Below are positions 41,524-54,001 of a DNA stretch of 61,209 nucleotides, one piece after another (within the stretch, counting starts at the first letter, position 1; every line of letters begins with the position of its first letter). The notes below the pieces were generated by a model. That model was not told the DNA's origin and did no database searches. It was given only the letters and a program-made list of their open reading frames with translations. Origin of the DNA: Clostridiales bacterium (GTDB taxonomy: Bacteria > Bacillota > Clostridia > Lachnospirales > Lachnospiraceae); NCBI GenBank assembly GCA_021199255.1, contig JAJQIK010000022.1:1-61209 (forward strand), in the 5' to 3' direction. The position numbers and the translations under genes were made by a program.

Positions 41524-44064
41524 CTACTCCTTTCGCACGTAGCTGATAAACTGATTCCCATTTTCGGCAAACCACTCTGTCGAATCATTCATGCCCTTCT
41601 TATACAGGGTTCCGGTGATGGGATCCATCAGCACAATGTTCAGCTCGTTAAAACCAACGATCAATACCCCATTGCCATCGGCTAACGTGGCCAATACCGG
41701 AATATCCTGATTCACATAATACAAAACCGCATCCAGACTGCAGCCCGATAAATCCAATATCGTATACTCCTGCAAATCCGCCTGTAAAATCTCCAGGACA
41801 GTGTCGCCCCGTGCCAGCAGTCTTGCCGTACTTCTGGATACGCCCTCGTATTTCAATATGGTATCCAGACAGACTGCCAGCGATCCGCTGGTTTCTGATA
41901 CTTCTTCTTCCGTAATGGCCATAATCTGATTGCGGGTACTTCTGGTCGTTTTTTTCCAGATATAGTTTCCGTCATCATCCACCACCACGGCCGACAACTG
42001 ATACGCCGCCTCCACGGCTTTTCCCGGATTCTCGTAAACGCCTTCGATTCCATCCTTTCCATAGACATAGTAATAAGGGATCGACTGCTGCGTCTCAGGT
42101 ATATTAATAGAACGGGTTCCCTCGAATAACACTTCCTTGGGCGTCAGGTATTTTAAGGCGTCAGCGTCTATCTCTTCTTTTACGTCTATCTCACAGATCG
42201 TCTCATAGAGTTCGGTAACCACATAGCTTAAAATATTGCTGCCTGTTTTTACCTCTTCCGTACTCATAATCTGATCATCTGTGGTCGAAATATAACTTTC
42301 GCTCTCTTCGTCCCATACGACTCTGGACAAATTGAGCTGATTATCCTGAATCGTACTGTCCACCACATAGATATCCTGCTTCCGATAGGTCTTGAGCACC
42401 TCTCCCGTATCGCTCTGAATTTTCAGGCAGTACATTGGAAAGGTGGTAACTCCCCTGTTATCCTCCACAACATCCCTTTGCTTCGCCAGCCCATAGATTA
42501 AGTCCTCCTGCATAAAACCAAGCGCTGATATATATTCTCCTGCCGGGGCGCTGATGATAGTCTGCTTCTGTGTGTTGAGATTCATCAGGATCAGACTGCC
42601 GCAGGCATAAGGGTCGTCTCCCTCCTGCCATACCAGCATCTCATTGGACTCGGACACCTGATAGCCGTCCTCCCGCAGACCGGAGACTACCGTCTTGCAG
42701 GATTCTGACTCCAGATCGACCGCATATACGCTGCCGTCCAGTATGAAATAATAAACGCCTGATTTGTTGAGATAGGAAAGCTTGCTGATATCCGTCTTCA
42801 ACAATCCATAGGATTTATCATAGGGAATATAGGTCAGTTCCTCCACCGTATTCGTCATACTGCTATAACCGTAAACCGCCACGCCCACGCTGCCCTCGTG
42901 ACGTCCCCTGTTCATATATCCATACACAAGGAAGGATACATTTCCCGTCTCATCCACATTAAGAATCTGAATATCGTGTTGATTATAGGCGCTTCTGTCA
43001 TCTAAGAGCTGTTCTGTATTTTCATAGAAGCTGAAAAGTCTCGCCAGCTTATTATCCGTCACATTATAGCTGTATAGCTTATCGGCAACTGTAAAAGCAA
43101 AAATATTGCCTCCGTCGCTCTCACAAAGCGATACCTCGTCCCCCGTGATGCCAAGCATAATCTTATCGTTCACATAAACGTCCGCTTCTTCATCAAAAAT
43201 CTGGCGCATCTGCCTCTCATAATCCAGCAGATACATTCTGTCCGGCGTGTACCGCACCCTGTAATATTCCGAAATGCGGTAATAGCTGACGTTTTTTCCC
43301 TCTTTTACGGAGACAAGATACTCCATTCTGAAGGAGCCGGTCTGCTCTGTTAATTCCTTGATGGTAATGTCAGGCTCTGTCATCTTACTGACCGACAGAT
43401 CTCCCCAGGTAACCTGATTAAAGCTGCTGTGTATCGTCACCTTATCAAAGGTCGTATTGTCTCCCTCGGAATTGGATTCCAGATATTTAGTCAGCTCCGC
43501 AGCTTCCTCTTTGTCAAAGGTTCTTTCATGAAAATCAACAATATAATCCAGCTTCTCCTGCATATACAGAGAATCGCTCATCACGATTCGCGTATAGTAG
43601 CGAATCGCAGACCCGCCCTCCGGCGTAATCAGAAACACCAGCAGATATTCCGTATCATTTTCAACCAGATCCTTTAAGGTAATCTCAAAGGTTATCACGC
43701 CGGACTCCTGTTCGTAGGAGGTAACCTCCGTGCTTTCTATCAGGCGCTCTCCTTCCAGGCTGCGCACTTCAAAGGCAATCCCGCCCAGTTCCCTTCCATA
43801 AGTATCAATCTGCACGCCAATTTTTCTGTCGTTTTCCACCGGCTGCAGCGTATCGCGCAGATATGCGCTGTTCATGCTTTCAGCGTAACCGTGAAGCTTA
43901 TTGACCTGATATCCGTTTACAAACATCGAGACCACCGGATAAGTGGGGTCGCTCATTTCCGTAGTCATATCGGTATTGCCCTGATTCATTACCATGCTGA
44001 TAATCCCCAATGCCAGCGCAAAGATAATGCCCAGTACCGCTCCCTTTAGGATTGCCTTTTTCAT
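41524..44064 (-). CDS. Large exported protein with degenerate C39-like tail, unknown function
   Basis: A protein of 846 residues. One N-terminal membrane helix (about 7-29) has a short basic cytoplasmic start, so most of the protein is outside. The middle (about 60-700) has many short repeated beta segments (for example GVYYFILDGSVYAVDLESES), like a propeller. The last about 135 residues resemble a C39-like peptidase fold (CLDTILKYEG, then ADGNGVLIVGFNELNIVLMDP, then the STEWF element), but the position expected to hold the catalytic His reads Gly-Asn-Gly, so it is probably inactive. It may bind peptides or partners. I do not recognise a named family. It is upstream of the HAD gene. Confidence 0.75.
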   Translation of the reverse strand: MKKAILKGAVLGIIFALALGIISMVMNQGNTDMTTEMSDPTYPVVSMFVNGYQVNKLHGYAESMNSAYLRDTLQPVENDRKIGVQIDTYGRELGGIAFEVRSLEGERLIESTEVTSYEQESGVITFEITLKDLVENDTEYLLVFLITPEGGSAIRYYTRIVMSDSLYMQEKLDYIVDFHERTFDKEEAAELTKYLESNSEGDNTTFDKVTIHSSFNQVTWGDLSVSKMTEPDITIKELTEQTGSFRMEYLVSVKEGKNVSYYRISEYYRVRYTPDRMYLLDYERQMRQIFDEEADVYVNDKIMLGITGDEVSLCESDGGNIFAFTVADKLYSYNVTDNKLARLFSFYENTEQLLDDRSAYNQHDIQILNVDETGNVSFLVYGYMNRGRHEGSVGVAVYGYSSMTNTVEELTYIPYDKSYGLLKTDISKLSYLNKSGVYYFILDGSVYAVDLESESCKTVVSGLREDGYQVSESNEMLVWQEGDDPYACGSLILMNLNTQKQTIISAPAGEYISALGFMQEDLIYGLAKQRDVVEDNRGVTTFPMYCLKIQSDTGEVLKTYRKQDIYVVDSTIQDNQLNLSRVVWDEESESYISTTDDQIMSTEEVKTGSNILSYVVTELYETICEIDVKEEIDADALKYLTPKEVLFEGTRSINIPETQQSIPYYYVYGKDGIEGVYENPGKAVEAAYQLSAVVVDDDGNYIWKKTTRSTRNQIMAITEEEVSETSGSLAVCLDTILKYEGVSRSTARLLARGDTVLEILQADLQEYTILDLSGCSLDAVLYYVNQDIPVLATLADGNGVLIVGFNELNIVLMDPITGTLYKKGMNDSTEWFAENGNQFISYVRKE

Positions 44065-44138
44065 AAAATCATTAACCCTCTATCGATCATCTTATACTGC
44101 TTCTTCCTCTCGAAGCGCCCGCTCCTGTACGAAAAGCC

Positions 44139-45329
44139 TCAGACCGGCTCGGACGGGAATAAAAGCTTCTGTAAGGTTGGCTCGATTTGCAGCGTTTGAG
44201 TCAGTTCAGCTACCTGCCGCGCAGCCTGTCCCGCTTTCCGGCCAGCCCCCGCGGGGCGTTTTACCGCCCGAATCAGGAGATTCTTCGGCGTATGCTCCAT
44301 ATCAATAAATTCCAGAATATTGGCGTCATACCCCTGGGACTCCAGCAGCTGCGCGCGCACCGCATCCGTAATCAGCGCGGAGATTCGTTCTTTGACAATA
44401 CCATACTGGAAAACCGCAGAAAGCTCCGCATTGTGAATCTGACGATTCACCTCATGCTGGCAGCAGGGAACCGACAGGATAACCCTGGCGTTCCATCTGA
44501 CCGCCTTTTCCAGGGCATAATCCGTCGCCGTATCGCAGGCATGCAGCGTCACCACCATATCTACCTGTTCTGCACCCTCGTATTGGGCAATATCCCCTTG
44601 CAGAAAGCGCAGCTTATCATATCCGTATTTCCCTGCCAGCAGATTACAGCGCTCAATGACGTCTTCCTTCAGGTCAAGTCCCGTAATTTCCACATCGTAT
44701 CCCTTGATCTGATGCAGATAATAATACATGGCAAAGGTCAGATAGGATTTGCCGCAGCCAAAATCAATAATATGCACAGTCTTTTCCTCTGAAAGAGCAG
44801 GCAAAATATCTTCAATAAATTCCAGGAACCGGTTAATCTGTCTGAATTTATCATAACGGGCGCGCACAATCCTGCCTTCCTTCGTCTGCACGCCCAGATC
44901 CACCAGAAACGGAACCGGTTTCCCTTCTTCCAGAATATAGCGCTTAACTCTGTTATGAGCCATTTGCGGCTGTCTGACAGATTCCGATGCCGTTTCTGTA
45001 TTGCCGACCCGTTTCCTGTTTATCGTAATTTTCCCTTTTTTGCTGATTAAAACTACCGCCTTACAGGTTCTATGCTCCACCTCGCACTGCCTAAAAGCGT
45101 GGGAAAGCGCATCTTCAATATGAGAAATCATATCGCTGCTTTCATAATTTTCATGAAATACCTTTGTTCCCTCATATACCGTCTGCTGAAAAAGAATTTG
45201 ATCCTTTATCATAACAGGCCTTATTTTTACTTTATAAGCCTTGCCCTTTTCCCTCGGATTACTGAGGATAATCTGATATAATCCGCTGTCCACCGTATCT
45301 TCCAAGAGCGCTCTCAGTTGTTCCTTCAT
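44139..45329 (-). CDS. Class I SAM-dependent methyltransferase
   Basis: A protein of 396 residues. The N-terminal about 130 residues are poorly conserved; a Rossmann methyltransferase domain follows, with motif I IIDFGCGKSYLTFA (187-200), the acidic loop GLDLKED (217-223), VTLHACDTATD, and VPCCQHE (287-293). These resemble the Methyltransf_32 / GSTCD-like group, possible nucleic-acid modifiers. It lacks the NPPY motif of N6-adenine enzymes. The stop is 75 bases upstream of the 846-residue gene on the same strand. Substrate unknown. Confidence 0.85.
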   Translation of the reverse strand: MKEQLRALLEDTVDSGLYQIILSNPREKGKAYKVKIRPVMIKDQILFQQTVYEGTKVFHENYESSDMISHIEDALSHAFRQCEVEHRTCKAVVLISKKGKITINRKRVGNTETASESVRQPQMAHNRVKRYILEEGKPVPFLVDLGVQTKEGRIVRARYDKFRQINRFLEFIEDILPALSEEKTVHIIDFGCGKSYLTFAMYYYLHQIKGYDVEITGLDLKEDVIERCNLLAGKYGYDKLRFLQGDIAQYEGAEQVDMVVTLHACDTATDYALEKAVRWNARVILSVPCCQHEVNRQIHNAELSAVFQYGIVKERISALITDAVRAQLLESQGYDANILEFIDMEHTPKNLLIRAVKRPAGAGRKAGQAARQVAELTQTLQIEPTLQKLLFPSEPV

Positions 45330-45409
45330 CTTGACGTTATTCGCCTTTCTTTTTCGCGCCTGTATCCATTTCCTGTTACCATTTTAATAAGATTATACGG
45401 AAACCACAA

Positions 45410-45877
45410 CTAAAACTTTAAGATTCCATTGCGGTTTGTATGACGCTTTTTGTAAATTTCATAGGACAGCAGTACCTGGATAAATTCCGCAATCCAATCC
45501 CAGTCCATAGCCGGGGTATTGTCCGGCATATACGAAGCGTCCTGACCGCTGTCGTTCTCCTCCTGAGATTCTTCAGCGCCGTCAGAAGCATTAACCGCTG
45601 CGGCCGCCTGTTCCGCCTCCTGCTGCTTCCTGATTTTATCCACAATGATCTGCGTCAGTCTGTAAATCTGCCATTTATCCGGATATTCGTCATAAATCAT
45701 ACTTCCTTCATAATCCAGTTTATCCAGAACCTCCGCAATTATTTTCTGATATTTTTTGGCCTCCGTAGGATACATCTGCTGTAAATATTCCAAATCCCTC
45801 GTCACAGTATCTTCCTGCTGATAATACATAGGCAGAGGATAGGTCATATAAAAAGGTAATATTCTGGATTGATTCAT
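45410..45877 (-). CDS. Uncharacterised conserved protein
   Basis: A protein of 155 residues; I do not recognise a characterised family. The N-terminal 85 residues are aromatic and look conserved (ILPFYMTYPLPMYYQQ, DRYL-like helical segments, YDEYPDKWQIYRL). A low-complexity acidic stretch (EQAAAAV... to EENDSGQDA, about 88-117) is followed by a C-terminal helical part. No signal peptide, membrane helix or catalytic motif was found. The ribosome binding site is weak. It lies between the ATP synthase operon and the methyltransferase on the same strand, but a terminator separates it from atpC. Confidence 0.75.
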   Translation of the reverse strand: MNQSRILPFYMTYPLPMYYQQEDTVTRDLEYLQQMYPTEAKKYQKIIAEVLDKLDYEGSMIYDEYPDKWQIYRLTQIIVDKIRKQQEAEQAAAAVNASDGAEESQEENDSGQDASYMPDNTPAMDWDWIAEFIQVLLSYEIYKKRHTNRNGILKF

Positions 45878-45945
45878 ACTGCACCAGCTTTATATCATTT
45901 TGTTTTATTATATGCATCTTTTTTCACTGTGTCAGCCATTGCGGC

Positions 45946-45969
45946 AAAAGGACGGGCTGTTGCCCGTCC
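45946..45969 (-). terminator. Terminator of the ATP synthase operon
   Basis: A perfect 8-bp GC-rich stem (45969-45962 with 45957-45950) and 4-base loop, followed by TTTT on the minus strand, about 40 bases after the atpC stop. Confidence 0.85.
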
Positions 45970-46006
45970 CTCTTATATCTTGTCCATATTTAATCACGCG
46001 TGTTAT

Positions 46007-46411
46007 TTATTTGACAGCCTCAATTCTGGCAACCGCGCGTTTTAAAGACAACTCCGCTCTTTTCATATCCGTTCCCGGCGCATGCTCCCTGATTCTCTCC
46101 TCCGCGCGGGACTTGGATTCCTCCGCGCGTTCCAGATCGATTTCGCCCGGCCACTCGATAATCTCCGCCAGAATCGTAACCTGATCGGGCAATACCTCCG
46201 CAAATCCCGCATGCAGCGCAGCCTCGGACACTTCCTCGCCCTTGGTAATAGTCAGAATACCGGGAGCCACAATCATCGTCATCGGTATATGTTCTTTATA
46301 AATACCCACTTCACCTTCGATTGTATTAAACTCCACCATGGACACTTCCTCTTCATAGAAAACTCTGTCCGGCGTAATGATTTTTAATATAAAATTTCTA
46401 TCGTCAGCCAT
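46007..46411 (-). CDS. atpC: F1Fo ATP synthase epsilon subunit
   Basis: A protein of 134 residues: beta-sandwich N-terminal domain (FILKIITPDRVFYEEEVSMVEF; EGEVGIYKEHIPM) and helical C-terminal hairpin. It couples the central stalk and can inhibit ATP hydrolysis. Last gene of the operon, 49 bases after atpD. Confidence 0.96.
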   Translation of the reverse strand: MADDRNFILKIITPDRVFYEEEVSMVEFNTIEGEVGIYKEHIPMTMIVAPGILTITKGEEVSEAALHAGFAEVLPDQVTILAEIIEWPGEIDLERAEESKSRAEERIREHAPGTDMKRAELSLKRAVARIEAVK

Positions 46412-46459
46412 ATGCAGCCTGCTCCCTTCTGAAAGCGTTCACATACCTTTTAACGCCCA

Positions 46460-47875
<1,416 letters not shown>

Positions 47876-47914
47876 TCACTCATATTGTTGACTTGCCGCG
47901 CGACTGCTTCCCGA

Positions 47915-48778
47915 TTATGAGATAGCGTTCGCGCCCGCAATAATTTCTGTTAATTCCTGCGTAATAGATCCCTGACGCGCTCTGTTATACATCAGTGATA
48001 AATGATCTATCATTTCCTCAGCATTGCTCGTTGCGGAATCCATCGCCTGCATTCTCGCACCGTTCTCACTGGCAACCGCTTCGACCAATCCGCCGTAAAT
48101 CAGGCTTGTCACATATTTGGGAATGATCAGGTCGAGAGCCTCGTCGTCCTCCGGCTCAAAATTCATCATCGCCCTGCCGCCTGTTTCCTGCGCGTTTTCT
48201 TCCTTTTGTGCGGGTTCCACCGGAAGAAGCTTCAAAAGCTTCGGTTCATGTACAACCGTATTCTTAAAGCCCGTATAGGCGAGATAAATTTCTCCGATTT
48301 CTCCCGCCGCAAAAGAGTCCAGCAAAGTCCGGCTGATCATCATGGCGTCCACATAGGACGGTTCTTCGATCACATCGGAATAATCCTGCGCAATCTCATA
48401 GCCGTAACGGTGCAGGGTATCCCTGCCCTTCTTACCGATTGCGTAAATCACAAGATCTTCCTTCTCAAAGTGACCGTTTGTAATCAGTTTAACAATATTA
48501 GAATTATAGCCGCCCGCAAGACCCCTGTTAGAAGTAATCACAATCACTGCTTTCTTCCCGGATTCTCCCGCTTTCAGGTAAGGGTGGTTCAAATTGCCTG
48601 TTTTCGCCAGCATGGAATTTACAGTCTCATACATACAGTTAAAATATGCTTTCGACTGCTCCGCGCGCTGCTTTGCTCTCTGCAATTTAACGGTAGACAC
48701 GAGTTTCATGGCTTTGGTAATCTGCTGAGTACTCTGAATACTGCCTTTACGCCTTTTTATATCTCTCATTGACGCCAT
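47915..48778 (-). CDS. atpG: F1Fo ATP synthase gamma subunit
   Basis: A protein of 287 residues, the central rotor shaft. The N- and C-terminal helices of the coiled coil are evident (MRDIKRRKGSIQSTQQITKA and MYNRARQGSITQELTEIIAG). Length is normal. GAGGG precedes the ATG. Confidence 0.97.
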   Translation of the reverse strand: MASMRDIKRRKGSIQSTQQITKAMKLVSTVKLQRAKQRAEQSKAYFNCMYETVNSMLAKTGNLNHPYLKAGESGKKAVIVITSNRGLAGGYNSNIVKLITNGHFEKEDLVIYAIGKKGRDTLHRYGYEIAQDYSDVIEEPSYVDAMMISRTLLDSFAAGEIGEIYLAYTGFKNTVVHEPKLLKLLPVEPAQKEENAQETGGRAMMNFEPEDDEALDLIIPKYVTSLIYGGLVEAVASENGARMQAMDSATSNAEEMIDHLSLMYNRARQGSITQELTEIIAGANAIS

Positions 48779-48839
48779 AGCATTACCCTCTTCTTTCCAG
48801 TCCTGACAGCCAAAGCTGTCCGGACTTTTGCCTTACGCC

Positions 48840-50348
<1,509 letters not shown>

Positions 50349-50379
50349 TCATACGCACCTTTCTTCTTACTTTTATCAT

Positions 50380-50925
50380 TCAGATCTGAACCTTCAACAG
50401 TTCTTTCTGAAGTTCACTTAGTTTGGTACTGATACTGCTGTCCACAACCCTGTCCCCGATGCGGATCACCATACCGCCGATCAGAGAGGGGTCCAGCTTG
50501 TAATGCATTTCCATTGATTGATATTCCGTGGTATCCAGCAGACGCTGTTCGATCCTTTTGCGCTGCTCTTCCCGAAGCGAAACCGCCGTCGTCACCGTGG
50601 CAACGCCGATTCCTTTATATTTCTTGACCTCCGACACAAAATACGCAAGAATCTGGTCAATCTCTTTGTAACGGTCTTTGGAAATAATAATAGTCAAAAA
50701 GCCCAGCAGTTCTTTAGAGATTCTCCCCTCAAACACATTTTTGGCGACCTGAACCTTCTCCTCCTTAAGAATCTTGGGATGGTTCATCAGCCTGCCAAAA
50801 TCTGCGTTCTGGTCCAGGATATCCTGAAGCTGCTCGATTTCTTCTAACAGGACGTCTATTTTATTTTCTTCCACCGCAAGTTCAAATAACGCATCACCGT
50901 ATGTTTTGGAAATCAGCTTAGCCAT
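50380..50925 (-). CDS. atpH: F1Fo ATP synthase delta subunit
   Basis: A protein of 181 residues, the OSCP-type link between F1 and the peripheral stalk. Family features are YGDALFELA near the start and the C-terminal DPSLIGGMVIRIGDRVVDSSI. Its start overlaps the end of atpF by 13 bases, indicating coupled translation. Confidence 0.96.
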   Translation of the reverse strand: MAKLISKTYGDALFELAVEENKIDVLLEEIEQLQDILDQNADFGRLMNHPKILKEEKVQVAKNVFEGRISKELLGFLTIIISKDRYKEIDQILAYFVSEVKKYKGIGVATVTTAVSLREEQRKRIEQRLLDTTEYQSMEMHYKLDPSLIGGMVIRIGDRVVDSSISTKLSELQKELLKVQI

Positions 50926-51473
50926 GTGCCCTCACCTATTTCTTTCAGTGTCTCGTCGATCAGACTGTCCTGTACAGTCGTATCAATAGCCGCGTTCACA
51001 ACCTTGCCCGCAAGCATGGACGCCAGCACTACCATCTCGCGCTTCACCTCGTCGGCAGCCTTGTTCTTCTCAAGCTCCGCTTCCACGTTTGCTCTCTCGA
51101 TGATTCTGGCGGCCTCTTCCTTGGCGTCCGCTACAATTTTATTCTCGTTGGCAAGCGCCTTCTTTCTTGCTTCCGACAGAATAATTTCCGCTTCTTTATC
51201 AATATCCTTCAGCTTCGCTTCATACTCTTCTTTCAGTGCGCGGGCGTTTTCCATATCGTTCGCCGCACTGTCCAGCTCGTTCTGAATACGGTTCTGCCTG
51301 TTCTGCATCATATTCCTTACCGGATTAAATAAGAGATGGGACGCAATCAGGAACAATGCGAATACGGCGATAATCATTAATACGGAATCCGAGATGAGCT
51401 GCAAATCCAGATCAAACAGCCTTGGCTCCATCTCCGCAGACGCCAGCACTAACCCTATAGCTAATGTATTCAA
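50913..51473 (-). CDS. atpF: F1Fo ATP synthase b subunit
   Basis: A protein of 186 residues. One membrane helix (about 26-46) is followed by a long charged coiled coil rich in Glu, Lys and Ala that forms the peripheral stalk. An unusual feature is about 25 residues before the membrane helix (ATG 51473, GGAGG 12 bases upstream); no better start is visible. It overlaps atpH. Confidence 0.95.
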   Translation of the reverse strand: MNTLAIGLVLASAEMEPRLFDLDLQLISDSVLMIIAVFALFLIASHLLFNPVRNMMQNRQNRIQNELDSAANDMENARALKEEYEAKLKDIDKEAEIILSEARKKALANENKIVADAKEEAARIIERANVEAELEKNKAADEVKREMVVLASMLAGKVVNAAIDTTVQDSLIDETLKEIGEGTWLS

Positions 51474-51512
51474 GCTTTCAGCCTCCTTTCTTTCCTAATT
51501 TGCCAGAGGCTT

Positions 51513-51791
<279 letters not shown>

Positions 51792-51826
51792 TCATATAAA
51801 ATTAAAAATTTTATTCCCCATTTCCC

Positions 51827-52549
51827 CTACTCTTCCGTCTCACAGGCATTGGAAATGTATGTCATCGTTAACATACAGAATACATAGGTCTGGATTGCCC
51901 CGGAGAACAAGTCAAAATAAACATGAAGCGCCGCCGGCCAGACAAGCGCCACCTTATTGAGCAGGCCGTAAACCAATGCCAGCATAACCGTACCGGATAA
52001 AACGTTCGCGAACAGACGCAGCGACAGCGAGATCGGCACGGCAATGTCCCCTATAATGTTAATGGGCGCCCAGATTGGCCATGGATCGCATAATCCCGCG
52101 ATAACTCCCTTTACCTTCTGATATTTGAACTGATTATAATGAATCAGCACGAAGGTCATGATGCCCAGCGCAAAGGTCACGCCATAATCCGCCGTAGGCG
52201 GCCTTAAGCCAAACAGGCCTGAAATATTGCTCAAAAGGATAAAAATAAAGATGGTTCCGATATAATTGCGGAATTTCGGACTGAATCTGCCCATAACGCC
52301 GCCAATCATGTTATCCAGCATCTCTACCGCCATCTCCACAATATTCTGGAATGTACCCGGAACGTCTGAGGCATATTTGACGACGCGGTTAGCCGCAATA
52401 CAAAAGCCAATAATCACCAGCATAACGATCAGGACACAGACATGGGTAGTTGTGATCCATACCGTCTGCCCAAACAGCTCATAAGAAAACACCCCATGGA
52501 TCATAAAGTCAATCTCATCAGCGGACGATAACAGTATTCCTTGTCCCAT
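51827..52549 (-). CDS. atpB: F1Fo ATP synthase a subunit
   Basis: A protein of 240 residues, an integral membrane protein with five to six helices, which forms the ion half-channels. The essential Arg178 is in SLSLRLFANVLSG (174-186). GGAGGTG lies before the ATG. First of the structural Fo genes after atpI. Confidence 0.96.
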   Translation of the reverse strand: MGQGILLSSADEIDFMIHGVFSYELFGQTVWITTTHVCVLIVMLVIIGFCIAANRVVKYASDVPGTFQNIVEMAVEMLDNMIGGVMGRFSPKFRNYIGTIFIFILLSNISGLFGLRPPTADYGVTFALGIMTFVLIHYNQFKYQKVKGVIAGLCDPWPIWAPINIIGDIAVPISLSLRLFANVLSGTVMLALVYGLLNKVALVWPAALHVYFDLFSGAIQTYVFCMLTMTYISNACETEE

Positions 52550-52611
52550 AGTTTCACCTCCTTGTCACACTTTTTGAATAATTGCATTGCTAAAATTTCC
52601 ATATATAGTAA

Positions 52612-53001
52612 TTAGATTTTAAATACCCTCTCCCTCGCCCTGCGAATGAACGGATTGAGATAAGCCGATACCTTCATACCCATATATCCGCAAAACGCGA
52701 AAATCGGATTGGCGAAGTCGGTATAAATCAAAATCCCCATCACCACCACCAGGACGAAATAGCGAACCAGATTATTGATTCCCACTGTCTTGCCCGCCTC
52801 CTTAGAGGCCATTTCCAGCCCCCGGTTTAGCGACCACCACATATGCACCGAACCGGCAACGGCGAGAACAACGCCAATCCACAGTCCGATACTGTACGAT
52901 GCCTTACAGCCAAGCAACAGTAAAACAAGTTCAAAGACAACGCCATATATGAAAATACCAAGACAAAGATCCAACAGCGTGGGATCGATTTTTCTCCTCA
53001 A
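52612..53001 (-). CDS. AtpI-like ATP synthase accessory protein
   Basis: A protein of 129 residues with four membrane segments, in the position of atpI (ATP synthase subunit I), which helps assemble the c ring in other bacteria. Similarity is mainly hydrophobic pattern plus context. The start is TTG at 53001 with GGAGG about 8 bases before; no ATG is available nearby. It lies between atpZ and atpB. Confidence 0.75.
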   Translation of the reverse strand: MRRKIDPTLLDLCLGIFIYGVVFELVLLLLGCKASYSIGLWIGVVLAVAGSVHMWWSLNRGLEMASKEAGKTVGINNLVRYFVLVVVMGILIYTDFANPIFAFCGYMGMKVSAYLNPFIRRARERVFKI

Positions 53002-53018
53002 GCAGCGCCCTCCGTTCC

Positions 53019-53306
53019 CTAATTGCCCCGCTCCTCTTTAGCGGATTCGGACTGTTTTCCTTCTTTGTCCGTGCTGCGCTTTCTGGTAACCGCGGGCTGC
53101 TGATATATCTTCTTCGCGAAGCGGAATATATTCGTAAATCCCGCCAGTGCGCCCAGAAAAAACAGCGCCACCGTAAAACCTGAGGTTTCCAGCCTTCTGT
53201 CTATTAAAATACCCAGAAAAGTACAAATAAAAATGGGAACCAGCATGTTAATACCGAACTGAGTTATCATCATAAGCGCCTGATAAACATTTCTATTATA
53301 TTTCAC
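53019..53306 (-). CDS. atpZ: AtpZ/AtpI-family protein
   Basis: A protein of 95 residues with two membrane helices and a charged C-terminal tail; QFGINMLVPIFICTFLGILIDRR is characteristic of AtpZ, the two-helix protein encoded ahead of atpI (with AtpI it has been linked to Mg2+/Ca2+ transport in Bacillus). The GTG at 53306 is preferred because AAGGG lies 7 bases upstream; an ATG six codons earlier (53324) has no site. First gene of the ATP synthase operon. Confidence 0.8.
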   Translation of the reverse strand: MKYNRNVYQALMMITQFGINMLVPIFICTFLGILIDRRLETSGFTVALFFLGALAGFTNIFRFAKKIYQQPAVTRKRSTDKEGKQSESAKEERGN

Positions 53307-53348
53307 AGCTTTTCCCTTCTTCATTTTAATAGAAAACCCAATAGAAAA

Positions 53349-53377
53349 ATTATACCCATTTTAGGTACTTATGTCTA
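53349..53377 (-). promoter_or_regulatory. Sigma-A promoter of the ATP synthase operon
   Basis: Minus-strand TAGACA (53377-53372), 17-bp spacer, TATAAT (53354-53349), close upstream of atpZ. The leader is only about 18-36 bases. Confidence 0.8.
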
Positions 53378-53502
53378 GCTAAATCGTAAAAATCCATGCA
53401 AATTTGAAGCATATCACAACAATTCGCATTGACTTTTTCGGTTGGGCAGTGTAACGTATCGTATAAGAATAATCTTTATCTTTTCCAGCCGCAGGAGGTA
53501 TT

Positions 53503-53976
53503 ATGACTGACCCCATCTTATATCGCAAAAGACTGATTCCCGAAGAATGTGTACTGCTGAAAGATGATACGATTGTATATCGCGACGCTCAGATCATTGT
53601 AACCGCCTGGAATTCTTTAAAACCCCGCATGGATCTGCATCACGGTTGCTCCTGCTACTATCTGGCAGAAGGAATTAAAGTGAGCCGTTTCTGTAAAGAA
53701 GACGGCTCTATGCTGTACTGGTACTGTGATATCGTAGATTACGATTACAATAAGGATACCGACACCTATATTGTAACCGATCTCCTTGCGGACGTCATCG
53801 TTTATCCTGACGGCTTTGTGAAGGTAGTGGACTTAGACGAACTGGTCACTGCCCGGGAAGCCGGCCTCCTTTCCGACGAAATGCTGAAAAAATCGCTGCT
53901 TCGTCTGAACCGTCTTCTGGAAACCATTTATGAGGGCGCTTTTGACAAGCTGCTGGCGCCTCTGGCAACGATATAA
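53503..53976 (+). CDS. DUF402-domain protein
   Basis: A protein of 157 residues matching the DUF402 / FomD-like family, some members of which are nucleoside phosphate phosphohydrolases that use divalent metals. WYCDIVDYDY and VTDLLADVIVYPDGFVKVVDLDEL carry the conserved acidic residues. AGGAGG is upstream of the ATG. It is transcribed alone, divergent from the ATP synthase operon and convergent with the SleB-type gene. Confidence 0.85.
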   Translation: MTDPILYRKRLIPEECVLLKDDTIVYRDAQIIVTAWNSLKPRMDLHHGCSCYYLAEGIKVSRFCKEDGSMLYWYCDIVDYDYNKDTDTYIVTDLLADVIVYPDGFVKVVDLDELVTAREAGLLSDEMLKKSLLRLNRLLETIYEGAFDKLLAPLATI

Positions 53977-54001
53977 CCGATTCCCGGTCGATGGGTATCT
54001 T

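Noticed and set aside
48002-48772. Plus-strand frame of 256 codons opposite atpG
   Set aside because: Mirror of the gamma-subunit gene; translated composition is not protein-like for any family.
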